Below are positions 25,865-39,500 of a stretch of DNA of 64,000 nt, one piece after another. The position numbers and the translations under genes are program-made. The notes beneath the pieces were generated by a model, which ran no database searches, was not told where the DNA came from, and worked only from the letters and a program-made list of their open reading frames with translations. Each line of letters begins with the position of its first letter. Position 1 is the stretch's first letter. The DNA is from Channa striata (taxonomy: Eukaryota; Chordata; Actinopteri; Anabantiformes; Channidae): the NCBI GenBank assembly GCA_033026295.1, contig CM065185.1:7192001-7256000 (forward strand), read 5' to 3'.

Positions 25865-28800
25865 GTTTTCATGTGCACTTCTGTCTCAGTGCAGAAGCCG
25901 AAATACATTCATTACCTGTCGTGCAAGGATGTGGCTGTTTACAAGCGTTTGATTGCTTTGTAGCTGCGTTTCTGAGCTGCGTGTTTATTCCTCTGGATGT
26001 TCATCTTCGTTATCCATAAGCTGATAGCTGCATCCGTGGACTGTTGTGAGTCTGTCAGTAGCAGCAATTTAGCTTTAGGCAGAAGGCCTGATTGGGGAAG
26101 AAGTCTGAGGGGAGATGGAGCTCTCTCTGGCTAGACTCCAGCTCTGTCCATCCTATTTTAATTACCTATAGCGCTTGCCCAGGGGAATATCTCTCTCTTC
26201 TTCTCCGTCTCTGTATTTTTCTCTCTCTCCACCTGCACCTCTCTACCATCACCCCTTTTTTCATTTGCCTCATTCATTACTCATTCACTCTCAATATGAC
26301 ACACTCTCACTCTCTTCTTTTTTCTTTTTCACCCGTCACCTAATAGCACACAGTTACATCAAAGGCCCGTGTAGAGGTAACCTTTTTTTTCACATTAGCA
26401 TAAAATGACCCTGTAGATTGAATAGTATTTTAGGATATTTAACAGAAAAAGACAGATTCTCTTAACTCTGATTAGACCTGCTCCGAGAAGACAGGCAGCC
26501 ACTTGAGGGAATATCACCTCCACATTGATAAGAAAAGAACGTGACAGACTCATTTCACTATTGAAGAGAATGTTAATGTGTGCGTTTATGCGCACATTTC
26601 CTCTTCCCTTTTTTGGTAAATAAACCTTAGCAGTCCGTGATCATGCCAGCGTGATCGAGTCAATTGGTTTGATGGTAAGCATCTTTTAATGTAATAAATT
26701 GTGGTAAAAAAAAAAAAAAAGTACATGTGACTATTCTGAATAAATGTCTGTATATTTTAACTTTGCTTTGACACCAGGACTCCCACATGTTATGGATGAT
26801 TCATGATGCCGCAAATATTTATCCCCACAGCCACCGTTTTGAACTTGCATCAAACTCTGACAGCTAGAAATCCTGGCATAATGTAATTCATAAATTCAAA
26901 AAATTCACAGTTACCTTCAAACCAGCGTGTGGATTTAACGCTACAATATGCAACTTAAGTTATTGGTAGCATTAAACACAAAATCAGTCCACTATGTTCC
27001 ACCCCCCAGTTCAACACCCCCCACTCCACCATGCTTTTCTGCAATCTGCTCTGCGTACCATTTTACTTATAGTAAATAAGAATCCTACATACTAATCAAG
27101 GAGAAATCATTGAAATTCTCAGAAGGCCCCAAATCTTTTTTGTAAGAAGATATTTCTGTGCATCTGTCAGTATGTGAGTCTTACTTTACATGCAGTGTCA
27201 GCAGCATGTCGACACAACAATATAAGTTTTGGAATATATTTCTATACAAAATATTTCAAAAATGATATACTAGACCTTTAACTGAAATTTATCAATCAAA
27301 TTAATTGAAATAATTATTTGCTCTTTAGCTTTTTATTAGACAATTGGGTCAGAAGGTTAATGCCGCTGATGTATGTGTGTAAATTTAGCTTTGCACAAAA
27401 ACTGGAAACAGGCATTAGGAGCTACAGTAGCATGCTACATTTATTTTTGAAATGTGACCCACTATCACCTTTTTTCAATGCTTATCATACTGCATCTTGT
27501 TTGTACAACATGTAGAAAGTGTTTTGCGCAGAGTTGGGTATCTGGCAGTCTCTTTGCTGGGGTCATGTCAGGCAACTGGCAAAAATATGTCTAAAAACAT
27601 TTTTAAATTCTGGTTTCTTTAAAACTTTATCTCTTCTTTCCAACTAAGTAAACCATCTGCTGGTTGAAGCTTTATATTTGACAGACAGGAATGAGAACTA
27701 TCAACGTTCAATCTGAAAACTGAGTATATTTGCTGTCAGTTATAAACCACCAACCAAGTCTTACACTGTAAAAAGATAAAGATAAGTTTGATAATGTCTT
27801 TGTTGTGAATTAAAAATATTCTCTAAAAATTATTTTATGGTGCAAGAAATATGTTTATCAGCACAGCTAAATGTGACACACTGTGTGGTACACAGACTTT
27901 ATACTCAAGTCAAAGTGTTGGCCTAAAACATTTTCTACTCTACAAGTAATACTACAAGGATCACTTCAAATCCTTTCCTCAGTAAAATGATATGGATATA
28001 ATCTACATTTATTACAAAAGTAAGAGAACTCTACCAAGAAAACAATGTATTTTACACAAAACTGATTATGGCAGTTATTGCAAAACATTCAAATGTATTG
28101 CACAGTTGGAGCTGATGTTGAGATGAGAATAATATTTGTATTTTTAAACCACCAGAAGGTTTTATGAGCGGCTGATAGTCGTGTATGTATATATTATATA
28201 TAGAGATGAAAAGAGAGTGAGAGAGTGACCCAAAAAAGTGGTTTATCAGCAGCAACAAATACAAGTTAGAATCGCTTCTTATACATTAACTCTGTGTCTT
28301 ATTCTGAGCGTGTGGAAATATGTTTTTAATTCCCAGTTACCGTATTTTGCATAAAAAGATTCCTTGTTATTTTAAGAGCTACTACTGAATTGTGCTCTCT
28401 GTAGAAAAGTCACAACAAGAATGTGAAGAAAATGTGGATCATCTGCTGAGGGAATCATATTAAAAATGTCCTTGGCAACTCTCACACCTGACAGTAACGT
28501 CTGTTAAATAATCATGGTGCATATATTGATGTTGGACAATGGAAAAGCTATGGCAGACTAATTTTGCTCACACGTTTGCCTGAACTTTAATGGTTTTATT
28601 AATGTTATCTGACGTTAACACTGTACGATTGTAGGAAGAACATTGTAAAATCTTTCACACTTGCATTTTTTTCACACCCTTTCCATTCTAAGAAAAAAAC
28701 TCTGTCTTAAGTCTATTAATGAAGCTATAGAGCTAGTAGGGTAGAGTACTGAAGTGTGAAGGTGACCCACTTCTCCCAGTTTAGCCCGTGTCTGCGTCTC

Positions 28801-29548
28801 TACCCTCAGGCCATCTTACTTTATTCCCGGCTTTGGCCTGCATAGTGTCTTCAAGGAGCAAGTGTTTTTTGAACAAGAAGACAATGTAAAGGATTTACTT
28901 CAAGTTGACGCATATGGTTTTTACAGTTTATAGTTTTGAACCCTGATCCATCTTATTTTAAAGTTTCAAATCAACCTGTCGTGATAATCTTACAAAAGGA
29001 AGTAACATAGCTGCAAGTAGAGTTATTCTGTTTAAAAATCAAAATTACAGCTCAGCTTGTGTCACGTAAAGCGTTTGTGGGGTTTTTGTGGTAAAGCTCA
29101 CTCAGGTTGGTAAATTTAGCTGATACGTTAGATTGTTGAAGGGGGGTGTCCCGTGAGAAAATGTTTTGCTGTGAACACGTTTTCTATGTGAATGTGAAAG
29201 AAATGTATTATTGCGCTTTCAAAAATATTTTCCACTGTTGACCTATTGATTTCAAATAAGCTAGACTGTCTTGCTTCTGTGTTAATAATGTGGAGACAAA
29301 ATGCTTGCAGCTCCCCCATCCCCCTCCTTCGTGAGAGGGGGGGAGGCCCTCCTCCTTATATCAGTGTCGGTATACGTGTCCATGCACATGATATGAATCT
29401 ATATGGATTGGGGTTCATGTTTAAGTGTATGCAGTGTGTGTGTGTGTGTGTGCATGTATGGTCAATCGTACATGTTAGAGGGCGAACCCGCCCTCCTCGC
29501 TTTAACATCTACTGCAATAGAACATCTCTCTGCCTAGCTTTGCTATTG

Positions 29549-29562
29549 GTTGCTACGGTAAC
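29549..29562 (+). promoter_or_regulatory. RFX X-box motif with adjacent ATTGG box
   Basis: GTTGCTACGGTAAC has the two inverted half-sites of an X-box. An ATTGG (inverted CCAAT) overlaps its left edge at 29545-29549. X-box plus CCAAT is a known promoter or enhancer arrangement. No transcript start is evident here. Confidence 0.3.
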
Positions 29563-30330
29563 AAAGGCACAAAGTGGAGTGGCTGCAGCAGCTAAACAGA
29601 GGGCGAGAGACAGAGGGAAAGACAGAAAGAGAGAGGGAAATCAAGATTTTGCCTGTAGACCTAATCACAAACCCAGATTCAGAGCTTTTGAAAGCACAGT
29701 TCAGTGTCAAATGTCAACACTACAGAAAGGTCCGGCTTTTACCCATCCAGTTTCCTTCACACACATGAATAGACATGCAGATCAAAGATTAATTATGTGC
29801 TGCGCTGTGCAATAGTTGGGTGCAGCACAGGCCGTGGCTCAAGCATCTCAGCCCTTTCGGTATCAGCGGCACTGGGTTTGGTTAGCTGTGTGCGTTTATT
29901 CAGACCGACTGCCGAGGCCTTTTTATTTATGTCTCTGTTTTCCCCTGGTCTGTAAATGCTGCTTGCTGTGGATAGGGATGGCTCATGGTTTATTCTGGCT
30001 ATGTTTAGCAGGATGAAAATGTATTGATCTTGCTCAGCAGCTTTAATTGTCGAGATGCCTTGAGCAAATATGAACATGTCCAATATATACTTTAGGCCAC
30101 CGAGGCATTTAAGTATAGGACCATAAGTAAATATTAAAGAGATATTTGTGAAATGTCATTGTTTGCTGACATATGGGTCCCAGCTTGCTGTTCACTCCCT
30201 GTCATCCGCGTCAAATCAGCTGTGGCAGGTGAACAAGAGCACTCAGGAGAAAGAGGTTTAATGAAATGGGGTTCAGCACCAGTTAGTGAGTACGGAACAT
30301 ATGGACAAACTGATAAGAGGTGAAAGCAGG

Positions 30331-30400
30331 TAATTATGCTTCTTCTAATGACCTACTGGCTGGTTAATGATGTGACCATTTGCATGTGATTTCCTAATGG
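30331..30400 (+). promoter_or_regulatory. Homeobox/POU motif cluster, candidate enhancer
   Basis: Within 70 bp there are TAATTA (30331), CTAATGA (near 30345), TTAATGATG (30364) and a perfect octamer ATTTGCAT at 30378-30385. Dense TAAT cores beside an octamer resemble neural developmental enhancers. Conservation could not be tested. Confidence 0.25.
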
Positions 30401-32624
30401 GTAACCTGATGTGCCTAGATCTGTGCCCACCGTGTGTCTGTCACCAGTGCACCCTCCCCATGTTAACCGTGTCACTGTCACACCATCCAATGATATCACA
30501 TTAAGATGTCTTGACAGAAAAAACTGCGAAACATGCCTTTTACTTTCCCCTCACTTGTCTATGTCCCTGGGTTTCCTGGTACTCATTCTGTCACTAACAG
30601 TCTGTTTTTTATAGCTTGATGAGCTGGAAACTTTTTTTATTCAAACCTTCTCTGTCTTTTATCTTTTCGGCTGTTCTGTACTTTGGCTCAGCAGGGAAAA
30701 CTCAGAACGCTTGATAACCATATGTCAAAACACTTCCCGAAATCTGTTTTTTAGCCCAGAGCATTCAAATTACTAATATATTATTGTGGTACTAATCCAT
30801 ACCAAAGCTCCAATATGTTGACTTTGGCCCAGATCAGATGGTTAATTTTATGATCAACAACCTTAATCCATATATGGTCTGATGAGAAGTATGGGTCTAA
30901 TGAGGTTTTTGTATGTTGCATGTGCAGTTTACAAGCTTGTGTGTGAGAGAGACAGAGACAGAGACAGAGAGAGAGATGATGATGTGAAGATGCCCATCTT
31001 AGACATCCAGCCTTTTTTTCTCTCCTTATTCAAAGACTTCATATTCAAAGTTTTCATTTGTATCCCCTAAGGTTTTTAACACAGATTTTTCTGTATTGGA
31101 AGCATGATAATGGGACTTTCTGAGCCTTAGCACTCTAAAAAGTGTTAATATTAATTATTTTTTACACTTGTGTTAGTGTGTTCTTTCTTAAATTTGTCCT
31201 TCTCAAGTAACTCACGTCTGGTATAACTCAATGATGGATTTGGTTAAATATGCTCCGAGCTACAAAGTGAACATTGCTTTTAATACTACATTTCTTTGTA
31301 TTTTGGCTGCTTGGCAACATTACACAAATGTTAAAATAGCTAGCAGTATAGTTCCCATTTGCCTTATACCCATAATTTTGGCACAAACTGCATCATTTTT
31401 TGGCAAGGGGGTGATGGGAGGCTATAACCATACATGTGACACCTAGTCTCACTAAAATTCCCTCTTCATTTAATGACATCCATTCAGCCTTTCAGTCTGC
31501 ACAAGGGAACAGAATTTCATTTTAGGTTTAAGCATCAAATTTGGATCCCTCTTATGAAATAGCTGTAATGAAATGAGGTTCCGCCTAAACCTGACTCAAT
31601 CAGTTCTAGTTCAGGGAATCCCAGTGGAGAGCCAGATGAAACAAACCTTCCACCCCTCCTCGGGGCTCCTCCGATTGCATCTGATGAGGAAAAGGCTTAG
31701 AGGTGTCAAACCTGCAATCTCTAGTCTAGAATTTCATTTGAAGTAGCCCCCAGTGTATAGTTTGCGGCCCATATTGCCTGGCTGATGTCTTCAAACACCT
31801 TGTCACTCAAACTCATGCACAGTCTGACAACACAGGCGACTGTGCTTATGTAGACAAGTGAGTCACATCTGGGGGCATCTGTGTGCTTCAAATAGCAGTT
31901 GTCATCACATTAGCAACTAAAACATCTCATACCTCATGTTCTATCTCTGAAAACAGTGGTTGGTTGTTTTAGGCCTGGAACAAACAAGCTGAGAGACAGA
32001 AAGAAAAAGAAATGGAGGGAGTAGGAGGGTGATGGAGATAGAGAGCCGGGAGATGAGAGGAAATACGCAGGGGTTTGGGGGTAACATGAAACATTCAGGT
32101 CGGTTTAATGGGAACAGCCCTCATGTCGCTCAGATCTTCTCTTCAGGCTCTAAACCTTTGCTTTCATTTATGCTTTATGAAACTCCACGTTTTCCAAAAT
32201 TGTAGCAGCACTTTCAGCAACCTAATACAAAACCTGAGTACCCCCTTTTTGCTCACCTCATTCGTCTTGTCTTTTTCATTCTTCCCTTTATGGCTCCTCT
32301 TCCTTTTCAAAGTCGTCTCACTTCAAAGATGCATTTCATTCTGCCAAGCGAGCTGCGCAGCAGAGCCACAGGCATTTTGAGTAAATGCACAGAAACGCTT
32401 CAGTTTAACATGCGTTTAATTGTGTTGTTGCATCAATGTATGTGTGGCAAGACCCTTTTTATGTGCATTAAGGGGGGTTGTTGATTGATCCTCTTCAAAG
32501 TTTGCCTTTCAATCACAGTGTCAGTTTGTCTGCACTTTGGTCCAAACTGAAATACAACATCAGTTACAATGTGGATTTGAGAATGTATCCCATTAGGTTT
32601 ATGAATACATATTTAAAAAACTTT

Positions 32625-32700
32625 TGGCTGGGGTTGGCCCCTGCATCCCAGCAACCCTCGGTATACAAGTATAAGTTGGCATGATGAATGGTGGATGGGT
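32625..32700 (+). mobile_element. Degenerate 3' tail of a fish SINE
   Basis: The segment GGCTGGGGTTGGCCCCTGCA, then CCCAGCAACCCTCGGTATAC, then ATGAATGGTGGATGGGTG follows the tail of common teleost SINEs ('ctgggataggctccagc...cccgcgaccc...gataagcgg...atggatgg'). It is diverged and 5'-truncated. Confidence 0.5.
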
Positions 32701-32927
32701 GCTAAACTAAAGTGGCAAACTAAGCGTGTTACCTTTAAAGCGTGAGCGTTTCAGCGCTGACATGTCACCATGACAGCATGCTGATGTTAGCTGACTGTAG
32801 ACTTTTAGCCTTGGTTTTGTTTAATGCGTTTAGGCATCTTGCACATTACGACCCTTTTATGGCCTCCACTTTTTACAGATCAGAAATGGTATCCTCCTCA
32901 TTATCCTGCACATGATATAGAGCTTTT

Positions 32928-32940
32928 TGACCTCTGACCT
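32928..32940 (-). promoter_or_regulatory. Perfect DR1 nuclear-receptor element
   Basis: TGACCTCTGACCT reads AGGTCAGAGGTCA on the - strand: two perfect half-sites with a one-base spacer, preceded by AA. This is the canonical site for RXR heterodimers, HNF4 and COUP-TF. It lies about 570 bp upstream of the sema6b start-codon exon. Confidence 0.45.
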
Positions 32941-33409
32941 TTAAAAATGCATTGTTCAGCTCACCCAAGTCACTCCCTTTTCCCTCCAATCAATTCGGAC
33001 CAGCTCCTTTCTTTATTGTTGCTAATTGCCTCCATATGTCCATATAAAAACACAATTTGAGAAAGGAACATTACCACCCAAAGTGGCTTTGTAATCTCGT
33101 GAATGCTTTACTACTTGGTGAGTTATATGGCTGTGAGAATCCCATTCAATTCAAACGGTTTGACAATGGAGTGACATTTCTGACAATAGATCCCAATTAC
33201 ATCACTAAAGCAGACAAAAGCAACACATTAGCTCCCGCTGAAGCCAGGTTGGTGCCAGCAGTCACCCTGCTGCACTTCTGACCCTGTCTTCACACACGCA
33301 CGCACACACAGATGACAAACACATGCTGAAACCTGTTGGTAATTGTCTCCCAGAAAAATCTGTGAAAATGTGAACACGCACAGACACACCCACATGCATC
33401 TCTGCCCAT

Positions 33410-33410
<1 letters not shown>

Positions 33411-33441
<31 letters not shown>
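33411..33441. repeat. (CA)n microsatellite
   Basis: About 15 CA units, 50 bp upstream of the acceptor of the exon carrying the sema6b start codon. Confidence 0.95.
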
Positions 33442-33444
<3 letters not shown>

Positions 33445-33512
33445 TACAGTGCACAACAATGAAAATTTTCTCTTTCATATCTTTTTGTTACCAGTGCATG
33501 TTCACTGCTGCC

Positions 33513-36500
33513 ATGGCGACCGTGGCAACTCCCCTCACATTTCTTCTCCTGCTGCTTCAACTGGCAGATGGCTCATTCCCAGAGGAACCCAGTCCACTCA
33601 GCTATGTCCCTGTAGAGGGTATGTGTCCTTCCTACTGTGTGGGTGTGTTTAAGTATATGTTCTCCTATGATGAATGGCTCTGTGGTGAATGTGGAAATCT
33701 GGGGTCAAGAGTCAGAGCACTGGTGTGGAGTGGCTTTCATGCTACCTGGGCATACAGATAAATTAAAAGCCTTTAATCCCTCCCTCAAAGAATGTAATAA
33801 TATATATTAATAAATCAAAAACTAAAAACGGAAGATATGAAGAAAGAAATAGAGAGGGAACATGTTATTATAAATGTTGAGAGGTGCGGGAAGATTAAAT
33901 AGCGGGAGACAGTTCGCTTGGACGGATGATACAGATGACAAGGAGTAGAAGGGAGGAGACAGGTGGAGATGGATCACTACATCGTCTCTGTCCCTCGCCT
34001 ACAGTCAAGGACGATGGAACGCTTTCCCAATCTGTCTGCTAATAATGGGAGCACCCCATGGAGACTGTTGTCACCTTCTTCAAAACTACCTCTTCCAGCA
34101 TTTTTGTATTATCTCATTTATCTGAAAAGTAGCGAGAAGAGGAAAGTAAAATAATAACAATTACCCAGTTTTTCTCATTGGAGCTGGAGCTGCAAACATC
34201 AGCAGCAGCAAAAACACTTAGAGGGTAAACTTGTTTCAGTTTGCTGCAACGTCTTCACCATCCATCCTGCCCATTATCTTTGTTGTCCTGGACAAAAGCA
34301 TCCAGAATGAGTGAAGACATTATTAAAGTGAAGGTTAGAGCAGCTGTTCTTTGGGTAAATATAAATGAATAAAGTGTTCTTGCTGTCCTTAACTGTCAAA
34401 GTATTGTATCTTTGAGCAGGGCATCTAATTTCTGTCTCTTTAGTAAGCATTTCATGGCCTGTGTGTGTGTGTGTGTGTGTGTCTGTGTGTGTGCATGTCA
34501 GTGGTGAGGAGATATCCAGTGTTCTTAGGGAGACCTCATCGTTCAGCTCAGAGACAGGAGCTGCACATTCAAACGGTCCTCCAAGTCAACCGCACACTCT
34601 ACATCGGAGCCAGGTAACCAACAGCAACCGCCCCCAACTGTGTGTTTCTGACGTGTTCGCATTAATATCTTTTTGCTTTCATTTGATGGCACAGCTTCCA
34701 TCTGCTGTCACTCTGCAGAGGACATTTTCAGTTTGCTCGAGTGAGAACATGTTCAGTCCTGATTGTTAAATGTCAAGTGAAAACTGTTTGTTCTCATTAC
34801 TTTTATATATGTTACATAGAAAAAAAATACTTACCTCAGACGAGTGATAGACAAACCAAATCTGACCATCGAGATGAAAGCTCTTACTATGTGTTCTCTT
34901 ACATAGTTTCAAAATCTTCCTAAATTACTACATATAACAACGTCAACCTGAGGCTCAAAAACAGTATAGCTCAATTAAAATGATGTAGCATGTCAGCAGA
35001 GAGGTTACTGTGCCTAAAATAAAGATTAATAAACATATCAAATAATTATGAACATGACCGTAAATAAATCATATAATAGAAATGAAATGTTTCCCAGTCC
35101 AACACAGTTTGATCTGCCAATTTTAGCAGAACATTTATGAACAAAAACAAACAATCAAGTAGTAGCTGAACAGCAGCATGATAGCTTTTTTAAGACAACG
35201 AAGGTAATTTAACAGCAAATAATGAAGACTACTGTAGACAAAGCACATTATACATTTAAATATTTACTACAAAATGAGTATTAACCATAAACTTGTACTT
35301 TACTTGCTGATGGCAAAAGAAAAAGAGATTAGATAACACTAAACATAATAAAAATTTAGGATTCTCTTTTCAGTTAAAATAGCTAATGCTGACCCAATGA
35401 TTTTATCCCTTTAGTTTTAATTCTGTTTAATCTCAGTATTCACTTTCTATGTCGTGTGTTTTGTAGGGATGACTTGTACCGAGTGGAGCTGGACAACATG
35501 GCAGGAGAAGAGATGTTCTACAGTAAGGTAAGGCTCTTGCACACACACAAAACCAAAACGGATGAGTAACTACTAATATTCACACATAGTCCAACACATT
35601 TTTAATGTCTGTCATTTTTTTTTGGCAGAAGCGAACATGGGAATCCAATAAAAATGACATTCGAGTGTGCAGGATGAAGGGCAAACACGAGGTACAGTGC
35701 TCGTACACATCTCTGACTTTGAGACCCATGCCTTCGTGCATCATCACTATCTACACTATCACACGCATGGATGGAGACAGCAGCTGTTAGAGAAACCTTA
35801 TTTCCCTTTGGGTGCACCTGCGTTCGGTATTTACACAAATTTGATCTTGTTGATACAGAATCTGCACATCACGTCGTCAGCGAAACATTGCCCAGGCCGA
35901 ACGTTGTCCGTGAAGGGAATTTTCCTTCATATGTCTCATTCATGGTCTTTGGGCAATGCAAGAAAATGGGACAATTATACAAAGAAGTGTGAAGCGAATG
36001 CAATCAACATTTAGACGGAGAAAGACAAGAAGGAAATGTGGCCTGGTGGAAAGGGTGTAGCCTAAAATATATGTTTAATTGTATAAAAGTAGCAGTGCCA
36101 CCGGGCACAGACAAAATCCAATCTAAGCAGAAATCACGGAAAAAGAAAAAGTAGCAATGGGAAACATTATAGTGCAAACTGAGCAGAGCAAGTGACACAG
36201 CCTGGGGGAGAAAACTGTAATTGAAATCAGTTGAGGAAAGGAGGTAAAGGTAGGGATGGGTTTTGTGTAGGCGGAGGAAAACTGAAACACATAGCCCCCA
36301 AGTATAAAGGAAAAGGCAAAGACACAACCAGAGGAAAGGATGCATGGCTTCAAAGAACGCAGATAAAAGAAGTAAAGATAAGAGAGGAAACGGAAAATCT
36401 GTGATTGAAGAAGGAAGGAAAACGGGAGGAGAAAGACTGAGATGGGAATAATGACGTGTGTGTGTGTGTGTGTGAGAGAGAAAGATGACAGGCGGTTTAA

Positions 36501-39500
36501 ACCCCTAAAATTAGGATGTCAAATTACAAAGCTCGTGGTAACAGGTATTATTGATGCTACTGTGAATCACTGGACATGCAGTCCTCACTTGACCAGCGCT
36601 TCTTATGACAGTCCAAGAATAGATCTTTTTAGCCTAGCAGACATTTTCTCTGGCAGAAATCTGCAGATGAAACTACTAACATTGTGATGGACAGGTTACT
36701 TTAAGTTGCCCTTTAGTCCAGCCAGCAGTACCAGCACATTGATAGTGGAACTGCAATGCCAGAGACTGGTATTTGTGCCATTATTCATCCTCGCTTTCAA
36801 CATTTTCTTTGTTCTTACAGACAACCGTCTGCCTGTACTTTACTGTAAATACGCCAGCAGCTGATCAGCCTAACCTAAAAAAGAAACAGCATGTCTGTCT
36901 TTGTCCTGCGTCCACCACCTCTAAAGCTTGTTAATTAACACTTTATAAAAAACAATCACAATCTATATAATGTGCTAATTAGAGCTGTAGCGGTGCTGTT
37001 AGATGGACTTTGACACCTTTGGACAGAACCAGACCAGCTGTTTGCCCCGTTTTCAGTCTTTGCAAGTGGCCACAGCTATTTATCACACAGATGTGCGAGT
37101 GGTATGATCTTCTCTGCAAAAAAAAATCGGAAAAGGCAATATTTCTCTCGTAATTACGTTCATGTGTGCCTTTTTCACCATGACATGTAAAGAGTCGGCT
37201 GTGAAGAGGCCTTTAACAAATCTATTCAAAACACGATCAGGAGAATTATTTAGCAGCATTATCAGGAAATGAATCCACACTTGACAGGAAAAACTGTTTT
37301 GCCTGTTCAGTCTCATTTAACCTGAAATTAAAATAATGGCAACACAGATTAGCCTCTGCCGTTCAAACACACTCAGGAATATTATTAGTTGATTAGCATT
37401 TAGAATTCATTGCTAAGTAAGAGTAGTGTTTTGTTTGCATTTGTCAAACAACAGAACTGTGTGCAAATTGAATTTTATGCAAACTACCATCTCGGTCCCA
37501 GAAGTTGTTAACGCCCCCTGCAACAAAACACAACTTTCGCTATTTTCTAGTAACACCAGCATCTCTAAGTATCACGAAGGAATTTGGCGTCTGATGAACA
37601 AATCTGGAGCTGCAGTGACAAGCATGTTGTAAGAGACTGTCACAAAGGGAAGGGATAACAGTGTCATCACATTTCACATTCACTGATGGCAGATTCAAGT
37701 TTCAGTTCAATCAGCAGCTCTGACTGTGAAGACAGCTATAAAGTCTCCGTCCTATTGTTCTTGCAGATGGAGTGTGGTGGAGGCTGTTATTTCTTTTAAG
37801 GATTGCTTTATGCTGCATTCTTCATACTTCACACTGACAGTCTGCTTGCCCTGACTGATAGTTTTGAGCTTAACTTTGGTTCCACACCATCTTTTTCCCA
37901 TTCGCACCCTTTAACTTATGATTTTCTCCTTTCCTTTAACAGTTTCTTTTCATGTTTGTCCTTTTTTTCTACAGGGAGAGTGTCGTAATTTTATCAAGGT
38001 CCTGCTCAGCCAGCACGGTGGCCTGTTTGTATGTGGAACAAATGCGTTCAACCCCCTGTGTGCCAACTACACAGTTAGTATCCATCTATCTGTTAGCGGG
38101 TCATTCTCTGTGGATCCGCCAGCTTGTTCAGCTATAGTTCTTTCCCGTTGCAGAGAGACACTCTGGAAATGGTGGGGGAGCCGATCAGCGGGATGGCACG
38201 CTGCCCGTATGATCCACGACACGCCAATGTGGCATTGTTTGCAGGTAGGGACTTAAGTTTGCACACTAACCTCGGAGAAGCAAGACATCGAACTCAGTTT
38301 CCAGCTCCAGACACAGAGATGTCTGTGCCCTTGTGTTTACCTTTACAAATGATTTATAGTCAGACCTCTCACCGCACTGCTTGTTTAGTTTTAATCTTCC
38401 TGACCTTGTGCTATCTCTTCATCTGCATCTTCCCTTTTCCCTCTTAATCTCTCCTCTCTTCCCTCTGTGCATCTTGCTCTCAGATGGAAGTCTCTTTACT
38501 GGTACTGTGACAGACTTCCTGGCCATCGACGCAGTGATATATCGAAGCCTTGGCGACAGCCCTGCCCTTCGCACAGTCAAGCACGACTCCAAATGGTTCA
38601 GAGGTACGCTACCACCACACAGGGAATAACCATCACTAGCACTTTCTGTACCGGGCTCAAGGAGAACTGGACATTTCATGAGTGTCTCACAGGTGGATAA
38701 GATGAATGTGGGGCGTGAAATAATACTCGACATTCAGCAAAACTAGCACTGATTAAGTCTATATTTAGTAGTTAGTGGACGTAGGTGACTCTGGGTCAGA
38801 CTGTACAGATTCAGAGTTTTTAATAAACCTCCGACTGAACAAGTGTGTTTTCCAGAGAGGACAAAACAAGTTAGGGCAGGTCGAAGTTGGAACATTGCTG
38901 GATGAATAAATGAGAACTAATGTGCATCCTCTTGTCCAAAGTGATAAATTAAACAGGACATGAATATTTAATGAGCGGGGCGGGTGACCAGCAATGGTCC
39001 ATGTCGATGTGGCTGTTATTACAGCGGCATGTCAGGGACTGTGGATTGTTAAGTTTGCCCCCAGGCCCTGTGTTGCTGCTGATTTGTAGTCTGAGAGTGT
39101 GTGTTATTGTAAAAGTGTCTTTCTCTTTTTATTTTTCAGAGCCCTATTTTGTAAGTGCCATGGAGTGGGGACCTCATATTTATTTCTTCTTTAGAGAGAT
39201 GGCCATGGAGTTCCATCACCTGGAGAAGGTGCTCTTCTTTCTTTCCTTCTTTCTTTCCTTTTCTTATTGCTTGTTTTGTTCTACTATCGCTCACCTTCAC
39301 TTTCCTTTCCTGATTCTAGGTGATGGTGTCTCGTGTGGCTCGTGTATGTAAGGCGGACCTGGGTGGCTCTCAGCGCGTCCTTGAGAAACAGTGGACGACG
39401 TTTCTGAAGGCGCGCCTCAACTGCTCTGTCCCAGGAGACTCACACTTTTACTTCAACCTCTTACACGCCACCAGCAACATCATCCACATGCAGGGACGAG

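Larger units (their letters stand above)
21112..33494 (+). other. sema6b: sema6b intron 1 (presumed), non-coding
   Basis: No coding exon could be supported in these 12.4 kb. It holds microsatellites (25818-25863 GT; 29434-29452 GT; 33411-33441 CA), T- and A-runs, a GAGACA-type repeat near 30945-30975, a SINE-tail fragment near 32.63 kb, and several strong transcription-factor motifs listed separately. The longest ORF, 189 codons at 29246-29815, runs through a GT repeat and is judged spurious. Confidence 0.5.

Noticed and set aside
29246..29815. 189-codon + strand ORF
   Set aside because: It runs through a GT microsatellite and purine-rich simple sequence, shows no family resemblance and no splice or promoter support.
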